Positions 17,278-25,823 of a DNA stretch of 64,000 nt are shown here, piece by piece (position 1 is the first letter of the stretch; every line of letters begins with the position of its first letter). A program made the translations under genes and the position numbers. The notes under the pieces were generated by a model, which was given only the letters and a program-made list of their open reading frames with translations, made no database searches and had not been told where the DNA came from. The DNA is from Polaromonas jejuensis NBRC 106434 (GTDB lineage: Bacteria; Pseudomonadota; Gammaproteobacteria; Burkholderiales; Burkholderiaceae_C): assembly GCF_001598235.1 (NCBI RefSeq), contig NZ_BCYO01000008.1:124001-188000 (forward strand). Reading direction: 5' to 3'.

Positions 17278-17295
17278 CATGGCACTGTGGCGGCC

Positions 17296-18468
17296 TTAGA
17301 CCAGGAAGCGTTGCGCCAGCAGCGCCCAGTAAGCCGCGCCTATGGGCAGGTTGGCGTCGTTGAAGTCATAGCCCGGGTTGTGCACCATGCAGGCGCCAGC
17401 GCTGTCGCCATCGCCGTTGCCGATCAGCAGGTAGCTGCCGGGCACCTGCTCGAGCATGAAGGCGAAGTCTTCGCTGGCGGTCAGCGGGCGGGCATGCAGC
17501 TCCACGCGATCCGCGCCCAGCAGCTCCAGCGCCACCTGACGGGCAAAGTCGGTCTCGGCCGGGGTATTCACCAGCACCGGGTAGCCGCGCCGGTAGTCGA
17601 TGCTCGCGCGCACGCCAAAGCTCTCGGCCTGCGCGTGGACCAGCGCCTTGATGCGCTGCTCCAGCAACTCGCGCACTTCCCGGTCGAGCGAGCGCACGCT
17701 GAGCTGCAGGCTCGCGGTTTGCGGGATCACGTTGCCGGCCTTGCCGGCGTTGAGCGCGCCCACGCTGACCACGGCCGTCTGCAGCGGGTCGACGTTGCGC
17801 GACACAATGGTCTGCAGCGCCATCACGATACTGGCCGCCGCCACCACGGGGTCGACCGCGCGGTGCGGCAGCGCGCCATGGCCGCCAGTGCCATCGAGGG
17901 TGATGCTCACATTGTCGGACGAGGCCATGGCCGCGCCATCGCGCAGCAGCAGCCGGCCCTGCGGGTGGCCGGGCATGTTGTGCATCGCAAAGATCGCGTC
18001 GCACGGGTACTTGGTAAACAAGCCGTCTTCCATCATCTTCCTGGCGCCGCCCAAGCCTTCCTCGGCGGGCTGGAAGATCAGGTTGAGCGTCCCGTTGAAC
18101 TCGCCTTTCTCGGCCAGGTACTTGGCCGCGGCCAGCACCATGACCGTGTGGCCGTCGTGGCCGCAGGCGTGCATCACGCCGGCGTGGCAGCTCGCGTGCC
18201 CGAGCCCGGTGGCTTCGGCAATCGGCAGCGCGTCCATTTCACCGCGCAAGCCCAGCCGTTTGGGGCCGCTGCCGCGCCTCAGCTGCCCGACCAGGCCGGT
18301 GCCGCCCAGGCCGCGTTCCACCGCATAACCCCATTGCGCAAGCCGCTCGGCGACGAGGTCGCTGGTGCGGTGCTCCTGGAAACCCAGCTCGGGGTGGCGG
18401 TGGATGTCGCGCCGCACCGCAATGAATTCATCGGCCTGCGCGTTCAGGGCATCAAGTACAGCGCTCAT
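17296..18468 (-). CDS. M20 family amidohydrolase (hippurate hydrolase-like)
   Basis: M20D metallo-amidohydrolase, 390 residues, cytosolic, cleaving N-acyl amino acids or similar amides. Near the N-terminus is DIHRHPELGFQEHRTSDLVA; the metal site includes MHACGHDGHTVMVLAAAKYL and the catalytic Glu is in QPAEEGLGGARKM. The C-terminal AMHNMPGHPQG and TASEDFAFMLEQVPG segments are typical of hippurate hydrolase/IAA-amino acid hydrolase relatives. It is downstream of a TctC receptor gene with a gap of 13 bp, so the pair is an operon, divergent from a LysR gene. The receptor may bring in the amide substrate or its acid. Confidence 0.95.
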   Translation of the reverse strand: MSAVLDALNAQADEFIAVRRDIHRHPELGFQEHRTSDLVAERLAQWGYAVERGLGGTGLVGQLRRGSGPKRLGLRGEMDALPIAEATGLGHASCHAGVMHACGHDGHTVMVLAAAKYLAEKGEFNGTLNLIFQPAEEGLGGARKMMEDGLFTKYPCDAIFAMHNMPGHPQGRLLLRDGAAMASSDNVSITLDGTGGHGALPHRAVDPVVAAASIVMALQTIVSRNVDPLQTAVVSVGALNAGKAGNVIPQTASLQLSVRSLDREVRELLEQRIKALVHAQAESFGVRASIDYRRGYPVLVNTPAETDFARQVALELLGADRVELHARPLTASEDFAFMLEQVPGSYLLIGNGDGDSAGACMVHNPGYDFNDANLPIGAAYWALLAQRFLV

Positions 18469-18481
18469 GATGGTGGCCCTC

Positions 18482-19459
18482 TTACTGCGGCTGCAGGTTG
18501 ATGCTTTTGGCCATGGCGCGGAACTTGGCGGTTTCGGCCTCCAGCAGCTTGCTGGCCTCGCCCAGGCTGGTGGTTTTGGCGACTTCCGAGCCGGTCGCCT
18601 CCAGCAGCTTGCGCACCTCGGCGTCCTGCATCACCTCGGCCAGGGCCTTGTGCAGGCGCACCGCCACATCCTCCGGCGTGCCCGTTTTGACCAGGATGCC
18701 GGCCCAGATCTGCTGATTGAAATTCTTCAGCACCTTGCCTTCGCCAAAGGCGGGGATGCTGCTGTCGAGCTTGCTGCGCTGGTCGCCGACCCAGCCCACG
18801 AGCTTCACGATGCCGCGGTAGTTGGTGGCATAAGGAAGGATGGCGATGTCCACATTGCCGCCGCCCATGTCCTGCAGCAGCGGGGCGCCGCCCTTGTACG
18901 GCACATGGGTGAGCTTGATGCCGGTCTGCTGCGCCATGCTTTCGGTCACCAGGTGGTACATGGAGCCCACACCCACGCTGCCGTAGGTCAGGCCCTTGCC
19001 GCCGGCGCTTTTGCCCAGCGCCACGATCTCGTCAATCGAGTTGGCCGGCAGGTCCTTGCGCGCCACCATGACCAGCGGGTTGACGGTGAGCTGGGTCAGC
19101 AGCCTGAAGTCTTCGGCGCGCAGCTTGACCGCGGCATTGGCCAGCGGCGACAGGATCACCTCATTCGGCGAGCCGAGGAAAAGCATGTAGCCGTCGGCCG
19201 GGGCCTTGAGCACCTTTTGCGCGGCCAGCGCACCGCTGACCCCGCCGAGGTTGTCCACGATGACCGGCTGGCCCAGCGCCTTGCCCAGCGGCACGCTGAT
19301 GGCGCGCGCAATCGAGTCCGACAGGCCGCCCGCGGGGTAGGGCACCATCAGGGTGACCGGCCTGGACGGGTAGGGATCGGCCGCCGTCGCGGCGCCGGCC
19401 AGCAGCAGGCCCGCCAGCAGCGTGCCGAGTTTCCTGGTCAATGCGAATGGTGCGTTCAC
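18482..19459 (-). CDS. TctC/Bug-type solute receptor
   Basis: Periplasmic carboxylate-binding receptor, 325 residues. The GTG at 19459 is chosen since AGGAG stands 5 bp before it; a TTG at 19474 is in frame but has no site. The signal peptide (LGTLLAGLLLAGAATAADP) is followed by PVTLMVPYPAGGLSDSIARA, the family carboxylate loop, then THVPYKGGAPLLQDMGGGN. It forms an operon with the M20 amidohydrolase gene. No TctAB genes are nearby, so the receptor must use a membrane unit encoded elsewhere or act as an orphan sensor. The divergent LysR protein probably controls it. Confidence 0.93.
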   Translation of the reverse strand: MNAPFALTRKLGTLLAGLLLAGAATAADPYPSRPVTLMVPYPAGGLSDSIARAISVPLGKALGQPVIVDNLGGVSGALAAQKVLKAPADGYMLFLGSPNEVILSPLANAAVKLRAEDFRLLTQLTVNPLVMVARKDLPANSIDEIVALGKSAGGKGLTYGSVGVGSMYHLVTESMAQQTGIKLTHVPYKGGAPLLQDMGGGNVDIAILPYATNYRGIVKLVGWVGDQRSKLDSSIPAFGEGKVLKNFNQQIWAGILVKTGTPEDVAVRLHKALAEVMQDAEVRKLLEATGSEVAKTTSLGEASKLLEAETAKFRAMAKSINLQPQ

Positions 19460-19550
19460 GTTGTCTCCTGTCAAACAGTGGATGAGGGTTGGATGGGTGA
19501 TGCACGCAAATATAGAAACCCCCGGTGTATTTGTCTAATGCATAATTTTT

Positions 19551-19570
19551 GTTATTGTCAGCAAAATAAC
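19551..19570. promoter_or_regulatory. LysR-type dyad in divergent promoter region
   Basis: Perfect dyad GTTATT-N8-AATAAC, 21 bp before the lysR start. It contains T-N11-A arrangements expected of LysR sites, in the gap between lysR and the TctC/M20 operon. Confidence 0.5.
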
Positions 19571-19591
19571 TCATTCTCAAAAACAAGCCCG

Positions 19592-20494
19592 ATGAACCTC
19601 AGGCAACTGGAACACCTGCTGGCCGTGGCGGAAACAGGCTCGTTCAGCCGCGCCGCCGAACAGCTGCACCTGACGCAGTCGGCCCTGAGCCGCAGCATCC
19701 AGGTGCTGGAAGACGAGTTGGGCGCCCGCCTGATCGACCGCACGGGCAAGCGCAATGAACTCACGCCGCTGGGCGAGGCCGTGGCCGCGCGCGCCCGGCG
19801 CATGGTGTTCGACGCGGCCGAGCTGCGCCGCAGCGCGGAGCTGCTCAAAGAGGGCAGCGTCGGTGCGATCCGGGTCGGGCTGGGCTCGGGGCCGGGCGCG
19901 ATGCTCACGACACCGTTTCTGGTGCACATGGCGCAGCAGCGCCCGGGCGTACGCGTCAGCATCACGTCCGGCGCCATCGAACTGCAGCTGGTTCAACTGC
20001 GCCAGCGCACACTGGATGCGCTGGTGATCGAGGTGCGCAACATTGCGCCGGCCCCCGACTTGACCATTGAGCGCCTGGCCGAAATGCGGGCCGGCTTTGT
20101 CTGCCGCAGCGGCCACCCCTTGCTGCGGGCCGGCAGGCCGGTGTCCTTTGACGACATGCTGCGCTACCCGCTGGCCTCGACGCCGCTCAGCACGGAAGTG
20201 GCGCATACCCTGGTCGACCGCTTCGGGCCGCGGGCCGACCCGCAGCAGGCCGTGAGCCTGCGCTGCGACGACATCATGAGCCTGATCGAGACGGTCAAGG
20301 CCTCGGACGCGATTTACCTCGGCATCATGGCGGCCGCACGCGCCGGCATAGCGACTGGCCAGCTCGTCAAGCTGGCGACCGACCCCGAGCTGATCAACGG
20401 CCCGCGCTTTGCGCTTGTCACGCTGGCCGGTCGCACCGAGGCGCCGGCTATGGGCTTGTTCCGCCAGTTCGTGACTGAGCGGCTGCGCGACTGA
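19592..20494 (+). CDS. LysR family transcriptional regulator
   Basis: LysR-type regulator, 300 residues. The N-terminal helix-turn-helix is MNLRQLEHLLAVAETGSFSR followed by AAEQLHLTQSALSRSIQVLE, and a periplasmic-binding-like effector domain follows. The ATG at 19592 matches the standard LysR N-terminus; the frame is open far upstream but that part is the shadow of the opposite genes. It is divergent from the TctC and M20 amidohydrolase genes, which it presumably regulates with their substrate as coinducer. Directly after its stop comes a relic of malate synthase, suggesting a rearrangement endpoint. Confidence 0.94.
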   Translation: MNLRQLEHLLAVAETGSFSRAAEQLHLTQSALSRSIQVLEDELGARLIDRTGKRNELTPLGEAVAARARRMVFDAAELRRSAELLKEGSVGAIRVGLGSGPGAMLTTPFLVHMAQQRPGVRVSITSGAIELQLVQLRQRTLDALVIEVRNIAPAPDLTIERLAEMRAGFVCRSGHPLLRAGRPVSFDDMLRYPLASTPLSTEVAHTLVDRFGPRADPQQAVSLRCDDIMSLIETVKASDAIYLGIMAAARAGIATGQLVKLATDPELINGPRFALVTLAGRTEAPAMGLFRQFVTERLRD

Positions 20495-20495
20495 A

Positions 20496-20588
20496 GAACC
20501 GCAGAAACTCGACCAGAAACAACCCAGCGGCGACACCGAGCCGCTGCGGCATGCCTGGCGGCTGGAGGTGAAGACCGGCACCGCCTGA
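20496..20588 (+). pseudogene. 3' relic of malate synthase G
   Basis: The frame ending in TGA at 20586-20588 reads QPSGDTEPLRHAWRLEVKTG then TA. This corresponds to the end of glcB in this window ([20 protein letters not shown], then AA). About 30 codons remain and the rest of the gene is gone. As after glcB, it is followed by a family A repeat and then a terminator with CGGC-type stem. The relic abuts the lysR stop. Confidence 0.75.
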
Positions 20589-20593
20589 CGCCC

Positions 20594-20643
20594 GCTATTT
20601 ATTCCATAGCAAACTATGCAGATAACAAAAGGGCCAAAGACGG
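20594..20643 (+). repeat. Family A repeat copy
   Basis: Dyad GCTATTTATTCCATAGC followed by AAACTATGCAG and a tail AAAAGGGCCAAAGACGG. Sits just after the malate synthase relic. Confidence 0.75.
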
Positions 20644-20668
20644 ATTTTCCTGACGGCCTCCAGAAAAA

Positions 20669-20691
20669 CGGCACCCACAGGTGCCGTTTTT
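20669..20691 (+). terminator. Rho-independent terminator
   Basis: Perfect stem CGGCACC / GGTGCCG with CACA loop and a run of five T; five A precede the stem, so it can act on both strands. Confidence 0.9.
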
Positions 20692-20961
20692 CATCCAGCG
20701 CTGAATCAGACCAAAGCAAATCGAAACCATGAACCGGCCGCCACCAGGGGGCATGCAATCATTCAAAAACACCCTCCCCCGCAGTGCAACTCACGCACTG
20801 TGTGAACAAGCCGCGCAACACCGCGTGGTGTTGCCGGACAAGCGGGAGCAATGCAACCGTCCATGGGAACCATTGTTTTCCGGGACGGATGCCGTCCCCT
20901 CAGCCCAACTCGGCAGAGGCGTGCCGTGTTCAGCAAGCCACGGCAGACCGCCGCCAGCCGC

Positions 20962-21327
20962 TCAGTGCGCCGTCCAGTTGCGCAACCAGCCCCGGTAGTC
21001 CTCGTCGGTCATCAGTGTCCAGAGGGCCAATGCCACGATCACCAGACCGGTGACCACCGTGCTCAGCGTGGCCCGGTAAAGCGTGCTGAAGCCGAGTACC
21101 CAAGGCGCGATGACCAGCCAGGCCCCGAGCACCACCTCGGTCCATTCTTCCCACGCACGCGGAACGAAAATCGCCCCCAGCGCGGCGGCGATGAGTGCCA
21201 GCCCAATCACGACCGCGTTGACCATGGCCACCGTTGTATCCTGGTAGCCCAGCGCCCAAGGCGAGAGAATGACCCAGACACCCAAAAGGGCATTGAGCGG
21301 GTCTTGCCAATGCTTGAGTTGCTTCAT
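20962..21327 (-). CDS. SPW repeat membrane protein
   Basis: Small inner-membrane protein, 121 residues, with four predicted transmembrane helices. It carries two copies of the SPW-type motif: LLGVWVILSPWALGY near residue 15 and VLGAWLVIAPWVLGF near residue 67, each at the start of a helix pair. The SPW family has no established function. AGGAGG lies just before the ATG (reading leftward). Stand-alone gene with non-coding sequence on both sides. Confidence 0.9.
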   Translation of the reverse strand: MKQLKHWQDPLNALLGVWVILSPWALGYQDTTVAMVNAVVIGLALIAAALGAIFVPRAWEEWTEVVLGAWLVIAPWVLGFSTLYRATLSTVVTGLVIVALALWTLMTDEDYRGWLRNWTAH

Positions 21328-21462
21328 GGTTTCACCTCCTGTCAGCCGTAAAGCATGCCGACTAACAAGAATTAGAACCCGCGCTCGCGGCTTGGTTCCC
21401 CTCGCACGCCGGGGCCGCCCCAGGCCAGCGCCCGCCCCGAAACCCGGAAAACCGCCGCCGGC

Positions 21463-22086
21463 TCAGAGTTCGCTGGCGTCCACCAGCTGCCGCTGCCTGA
21501 TCACCATCCGCAGGGATGGATGCGCCGGGCTGCCCGAGCGGAACAGCATCACGTCAGCATCGCCACTGACCCACGAGGCGGAATTCATCAAGGCCACGGG
21601 CGTCGAGGCCGACGCGGCCAACTCGGGGCCGAGCTTTGCACGCAGGGATTGCACCAGCGACGCGAAGCCGGCAGCCGTCGCCGCGTCCCGTGCGCCCGTC
21701 GAGGAGCCGGGGTTCAGCAACACCAGGTCCATTTGCTCAAGCTGGTGGCGGCCAAAGAACAGGGTCTGCTCAAAATGCAGGCCCTCGCACAGCACATCGG
21801 GCACCCGCAGCAAACCAACGGCCCCCGACGACAGGCGCCGGGGCGACCTCACCGGCCGCGCATCGACCATCGCGGAGGCGAGTTGCTGGCGGCTCATGCC
21901 CAGCAAGGCGGCGCCATCCAGCACCGTCTGCGACCAGGCATTCGAGCCGGCCCACAGCGCGCCAAGCAGCAACAGCGGCAGCCGGAGCCTTGAAAAATAG
22001 GCCCGCGAACGAGAAGGGGATGCGCGGAATAAGGGGAAAAGCTTCAATTCACACTCCGTGGCGTCGGCGCATCTTCCGTTTTTCAT
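21463..22086 (-). CDS. Secreted hypothetical protein
   Basis: Not assigned to a named family. The mature part is about 150 residues and follows a hydrophobic signal (RLPLLLLGALWAGSNAWSQ), so it is exported. It contains LLGMSRQQLASAM, then PDVLCEGLHFEQTLFFGRHQ then LEQMDLVLL, and SASWVSGDADVMLFR. The start is uncertain: ATG at 22086 gives a long charged leader; a TTG at 22047, 7 bp after GGAG, gives a normal signal peptide. It is divergent from the DUF1631 gene. The fold cannot be told by eye. Confidence 0.65.
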   Translation of the reverse strand: MKNGRCADATECELKLFPLFRASPSRSRAYFSRLRLPLLLLGALWAGSNAWSQTVLDGAALLGMSRQQLASAMVDARPVRSPRRLSSGAVGLLRVPDVLCEGLHFEQTLFFGRHQLEQMDLVLLNPGSSTGARDAATAAGFASLVQSLRAKLGPELAASASTPVALMNSASWVSGDADVMLFRSGSPAHPSLRMVIRQRQLVDASEL

Positions 22087-22232
22087 CAACAGGACCTTGC
22101 GCCAAAACCGCCGTATTACAAGCAGCACGGATCTTACAAAGGACGCGCGCGCTCTGCCGCCGCGCAAAAATCCGGCCACACAGGGCCACCGGCCATGGCA
22201 AAAGCTCATTGTTCGTGTGCATTGGCAAGCAA

Positions 22233-24845
22233 ATGAAACAGTTTGCAAGCGCCGCGTTTCAACCAGGCTTGCCCATTACCCTAAGCCCTGCCTCGCCCGG
22301 GCATGACGGTGGCCGGCTCGTGGCCGAGCATCAAGATCAAAAAACTCCGGAATCCCCGCCCCAGATGGCTTTGCAACCCGACGTTCTTCAATCCTGCCTC
22401 CAGGAGGCCGCCAAAGCGGCCCGGCCCGCCTTGGAACGCTGTATTGAAGCCGCGGTCGCGGCGCTTCAGCTCGCCGAAGCCCAGAGCGAGCAAGTCGGCG
22501 AACGCGATGCGCTGGCCATGGCCTGGCGCGAGTTGCTGAAAAACAAGCCCGCCTGGAGCATCCAGTACCCGGCCGACCTGCGCACCACATTCAGCAGCGG
22601 CGTGGCTGCAGCTGGGCAAGCCGCCCCGTCTGCTTCATCGATACCTGCGCTCGCGGGCACTTCAACCCAAGCGTTTGCGTCGGCCGACGCCTTTTCGCTG
22701 GTGGACGACGCCGATGTATCGCAGGCGATCGAATCATCACGGCTGCTGCAGCAAATCTTGCCGCTCGTTGAGCAGCCCCTGGCCGAACTCAACAAGCTGA
22801 TGAGCACCGTGCAGGGCCTGCCCAACGTCAGGCCGGAGCTCAATCCGCTGCGCCCCGAGGTTTTTGCACAAACGCTGCGCGAGATGGTCTTTGCCGCATC
22901 CAGCGAGCCGGCCATCACCTCGCTGTGGCTCAAGAATCTGGCCGACCCGTTGGGGCGCGAGCTCACGCTGGTGTATGAGCGGATAGTCAATCAGCTTGAA
23001 CTAGCAAAAGTCAAGGGAGCCGACTATCGGGTGCGGCACACGCCTGTGAGTGGCGGCAAGGGCCGGGGAAGCCACAAGACTGGCCCTGGGTCGGATTCCA
23101 GCAACGGCGGCGCCAGCATGGCAGGCACCCCACGGGGGGGTTATGTGTCCGACGAACCCATGGCCCCACGGCCCTCGCAGTATGCCGACTTGTCTGACCC
23201 CGAAATCAAGGACGGAATGTTCCATGATTTCCTGCTCAATGGCGGCAGCAACGCCAACCGCGGTCTGGCGCCAGCCTATTACGCCACCATAGAAGAAGAG
23301 CTGCTGGCACTGAAAGCAGCGCGCGAATCGGCGCAAGCGCCGCTGACCGGGTCACGCGACGCTCCGCACGCGGGCAACCAGAAGGTGCCGGCCGTCGACC
23401 GTCCCCCGCGTCCTGTCAATGAACGCAGCCAGCTCAACCAGGAGGTGTGGGGGTCTTATAGTCGCCCCCGGGAACGCGACATTCTCCATACCCAACTCAA
23501 GAAGGCGGCCCGGCAGGTGGGGCAGGTGCTGGGGCTGGAGGTGGTGCGCAAACTGGTCGACCAGGTGGCGCAGGATTCCCGGCTGCTGGTCCCGGTGCGC
23601 GAGGCCATCGTAGCCCTTGAGCCGTCGCTGCTGCGCCTGGCCATGGTGGACCCGCACTTTTTCAATGACGAAGATCATGCGGGCCGGCGTCTCATCGAGC
23701 GCGTGGCCCAGCGCAGCTTCAAGTACAACGACGAATTCAGCCCCGAGTTCCTGGCTTTTTTCGAGCCGCTCACGCGCGCCTTCAATGAACTCAACGGCCT
23801 GAGCATTGAAGACGCCCAGCCCTTTGCCATGTCGCTGGCCACGCTGGAACACGGCTGGGACGAGCAGGACCAGCGCGAGGCGAAAAACCGCAACAACGTG
23901 CTGCAGACCCTGCGCTTTGCGGAGGAGCGCCAGACCCAGGCCGACCAGATTGCCTTGGACCTGAGCACGCGTTCCGATCTGGACAAAGTATCCGGCCTGG
24001 TGCTCGACTTCCTGTTCGGCCCGTGGGCGCTGGTCATGGCGCATGCCAGGCTCACCGACACGCGCAACCAGATCGACCCGATGGGCTTTGGCTCGGTGGT
24101 GCCCGACCTGCTCTGGAGCGTCAAGCGGGAAGTGACGCTGAAACGGCCCGCCAAGCTGATCGAGATGATCCCGGGCCTGCTGGGCCAGCTGCATGCCGGG
24201 CTGGCATTGCTGGGTCAGGACCCGCGCGAGAACGATGCGTTTTTTGAAGGCCTGATGAAGCTGCACCGGCCGGTGCTCAAGCTGCGCCGCCTCAAAAGCA
24301 GACGCGATGCGCAAGAGTCCGGCGCCGTACCACTGGCGCCCGAAGAGCTGCCGGCCAGCCCCGAGCAGCGCCGCGCCAAGGTGGCCGAGCAACCCTGGCT
24401 GCGCCGCGACGACCTCGATGCCGCCGGCTTTGAAGACACCCTGTCCTCCGTGCCCGGCGAATTGGCAGCGCTTGAAGAAGAGATGCCCGCGGCCACCGCG
24501 ATGCCGGCAAGCGCTGAGGGTGTCGGCGATGCCTGCCTGCCAGAGTTGCCCCCCGCCGAAGCCGCGCCAATACTGCTGGGCCTGCGCACCGGAAACTGGG
24601 TCGATCTGTATTCAAGGCGCCGCTGGCTGCGCGCCCAGCTGGTCTGGGCCAGCGCCAAGGGCACGCTGTTCATGTTTGTCAGCCATGGCGGCCAGCCGCA
24701 CTCGATGACCAGGCGCAGCTGCGAGCGGCTGATCCGGGAACGGCTGCTGCGGCCGGTGCACACCCACGGGGTGGTGGCGCAGGCGCTGGATGCAGTCGCC
24801 ACGGAAGTGGCCATGTCCCCACGGGCCGAGCCGGCCGCGGCCTAG
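22233..24845 (+). CDS. DUF1631 domain protein
   Basis: Large cytosolic protein of 870 residues, recognised as a DUF1631 protein by LNQEVWGSYSRPRERDILHT-like and VVRKLVDQVAQDSRLLVPVR segments followed by IVALEPSLLRLAMVDPHFF. No catalytic motif is visible. Alpha-helical throughout, with a low-complexity Gly/Ser/Pro-rich linker near residues 265-320 and a C-terminal module (LRTGNWVDLYSRRRWLRAQL) that resembles parts of PilZ-like DUF1631 proteins. The ATG at 22233 begins the frame that looks coding; upstream codons are the shadow of the divergent gene. Function unknown. Confidence 0.82.
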   Translation: MKQFASAAFQPGLPITLSPASPGHDGGRLVAEHQDQKTPESPPQMALQPDVLQSCLQEAAKAARPALERCIEAAVAALQLAEAQSEQVGERDALAMAWRELLKNKPAWSIQYPADLRTTFSSGVAAAGQAAPSASSIPALAGTSTQAFASADAFSLVDDADVSQAIESSRLLQQILPLVEQPLAELNKLMSTVQGLPNVRPELNPLRPEVFAQTLREMVFAASSEPAITSLWLKNLADPLGRELTLVYERIVNQLELAKVKGADYRVRHTPVSGGKGRGSHKTGPGSDSSNGGASMAGTPRGGYVSDEPMAPRPSQYADLSDPEIKDGMFHDFLLNGGSNANRGLAPAYYATIEEELLALKAARESAQAPLTGSRDAPHAGNQKVPAVDRPPRPVNERSQLNQEVWGSYSRPRERDILHTQLKKAARQVGQVLGLEVVRKLVDQVAQDSRLLVPVREAIVALEPSLLRLAMVDPHFFNDEDHAGRRLIERVAQRSFKYNDEFSPEFLAFFEPLTRAFNELNGLSIEDAQPFAMSLATLEHGWDEQDQREAKNRNNVLQTLRFAEERQTQADQIALDLSTRSDLDKVSGLVLDFLFGPWALVMAHARLTDTRNQIDPMGFGSVVPDLLWSVKREVTLKRPAKLIEMIPGLLGQLHAGLALLGQDPRENDAFFEGLMKLHRPVLKLRRLKSRRDAQESGAVPLAPEELPASPEQRRAKVAEQPWLRRDDLDAAGFEDTLSSVPGELAALEEEMPAATAMPASAEGVGDACLPELPPAEAAPILLGLRTGNWVDLYSRRRWLRAQLVWASAKGTLFMFVSHGGQPHSMTRRSCERLIRERLLRPVHTHGVVAQALDAVATEVAMSPRAEPAAA

Positions 24846-24979
24846 CGGCCTGACCGCCCAGGTGACCGCTGCCGGACTTTGCGTGAGCGCCCCGTCGAAA
24901 ATCACGGCGCTGTCTGACGCCGCGTCCCGGGCGCCCGGTGCAGACTTGGGGTTTCAGGCCCCTCTCCGGAAAGACCACC

Positions 24980-25258
24980 ATGACGGAAAAAACCAGCTTC
25001 TCTTTTGAGGTGCAATACCCCGCACACTCGGCCGCCCCCCAAGCCGAGCGCGATCAGCTGATGGACTCGCTCGAGCCCTCGCTGCGCAGCCTGCTGGCCG
25101 CGCAGGACAGCCGCGCCAGCGTGATGGTGAGCGACAGCCACCGGGGCGATGACAACAAACTCGTCGAGCTGGTGACCACGCTGGATGAGCCGCAGGTCGC
25201 CAAAATCCTCAAGGCCTTTTCCGAGCAGCATGGCGTGAGCGTGACCGCCCTCGAATAG
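24980..25258 (+). CDS. Small hypothetical protein
   Basis: 92 residues, no named family. The start MTEKTSFSFEVQYPAHSAAP follows a GGAAAG purine stretch. Contains LMDSLEPSLRSLLAAQDSRA and a C-terminal LDEPQVAKILKAFSEQHGVS. The composition is acidic and soluble with alternating beta/alpha pattern; no signal or membrane segment. It lies 135 bp after the DUF1631 gene in the same direction and ends before a family A repeat and a terminator. Codon use looks genuine (GC-rich third positions). Confidence 0.65.
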   Translation: MTEKTSFSFEVQYPAHSAAPQAERDQLMDSLEPSLRSLLAAQDSRASVMVSDSHRGDDNKLVELVTTLDEPQVAKILKAFSEQHGVSVTALE

Positions 25259-25302
25259 CGCACCCCATGTCCCTGGCAAGGCCCTGCAGCCAGCCGCCAG
25301 TC

Positions 25303-25350
25303 ACTATTAAATTCATAGCATATCGCGCCCATTTTTGTAGGGCTGGAGGC
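25303..25350 (+). repeat. Family A repeat copy
   Basis: ACTATTAAATTCATAGC dyad, then ATATCGCGCCC and the tail GTAGGGCTGGAGGC. Lies between the small hypothetical gene and its terminator. Confidence 0.8.
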
Positions 25351-25383
25351 ACTTTCTTCATGAAACCGCGGGTCGCGCGAACG

Positions 25384-25415
25384 GCCGGACGCCAAGGCTT
25401 GGCCGGCTTTTTTTT
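25384..25415 (+). terminator. Rho-independent terminator
   Basis: Stem GCCGG...CCAAG / CTTGGCCGGC followed by eight T, downstream of the small hypothetical gene. Confidence 0.75.
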
Positions 25416-25507
25416 CTTGGCCACGGCGGCTTTTTTCGGGGCGGCGGCCCGCGCGGATCGCCCTTGCTTTTATCATCTACCCATTGTCCCCCCACAAAAG
25501 GAAAACC

Positions 25508-25699
25508 ATGCCCACATACCATGTCGAAATGATGGAAGGCCGCACTGTTGAACAAAAGAAAAAGCTGGTCGACGCCATTACCCGCGTGAGCGTCGAGATT
25601 CTGGGCGGCCAGCCCGATTCGGTGGACATCATCATCACTGACATCAAGCGCGAGAACTGGGCCACCGGCGGCAAGCTCTGGTCAGAACCCCGAAGCTGA
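25508..25699 (+). CDS. 4-oxalocrotonate tautomerase family protein
   Basis: Tautomerase of 63 residues (family 60-80). After removal of Met the N-terminal Pro, the catalytic base of this family, is exposed: MPTYHVEMMEGRTVEQKKKL. The second half has DSVDIIITDIKRENWATGGK, matching the beta-strand and loop of 4-OT subunits. AAAAGGAAAA lies upstream of the ATG. These enzymes isomerise unsaturated keto acids in meta-cleavage or related aromatic pathways. It is a single gene near the IclR-controlled monooxygenase operon but not part of it, and converges with iclR. Arg11-equivalent is present (EGRT). Confidence 0.93.
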   Translation: MPTYHVEMMEGRTVEQKKKLVDAITRVSVEILGGQPDSVDIIITDIKRENWATGGKLWSEPRS

Positions 25700-25823
25700 G
25701 CACCAGGAAAGCTTTTGAATACGTCCGTTGCGCCTGCCTCGCTCGCCGAGCTGCAGGCGCGCTGCGGCCCGGCATGCAAGCCAACACCTTGCAGCGCCCT
25801 TCCCCCTCTGGACGACGGCCGAT

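Larger units (their letters stand above)
20589..20961. other. Intergenic region after lysR
   Basis: Holds a family A repeat (20594-20643) and a terminator (20669-20691); the remaining 270 bases up to the SPW gene show no gene or motif I can name. Confidence 0.6.

Noticed and set aside
17271..17282. Target-site duplication at the IS-like ends (CTTGG versus CATGG)
   Set aside because: The flanks agree in only part of five bases, so it is not evidence of a duplication.
18365..19591. Long plus-strand open frame that would extend lysR upstream by over 400 codons
   Set aside because: It is the shadow of the minus-strand TctC and M20 genes, and the standard LysR N-terminus begins exactly at 19592.
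21636..22232. Upstream extension of the DUF1631 frame to 1069 residues
   Set aside because: It overlaps the divergent secreted protein gene and is rich in Arg, Pro and His as in antisense shadows; ATG 22233 is a better start.
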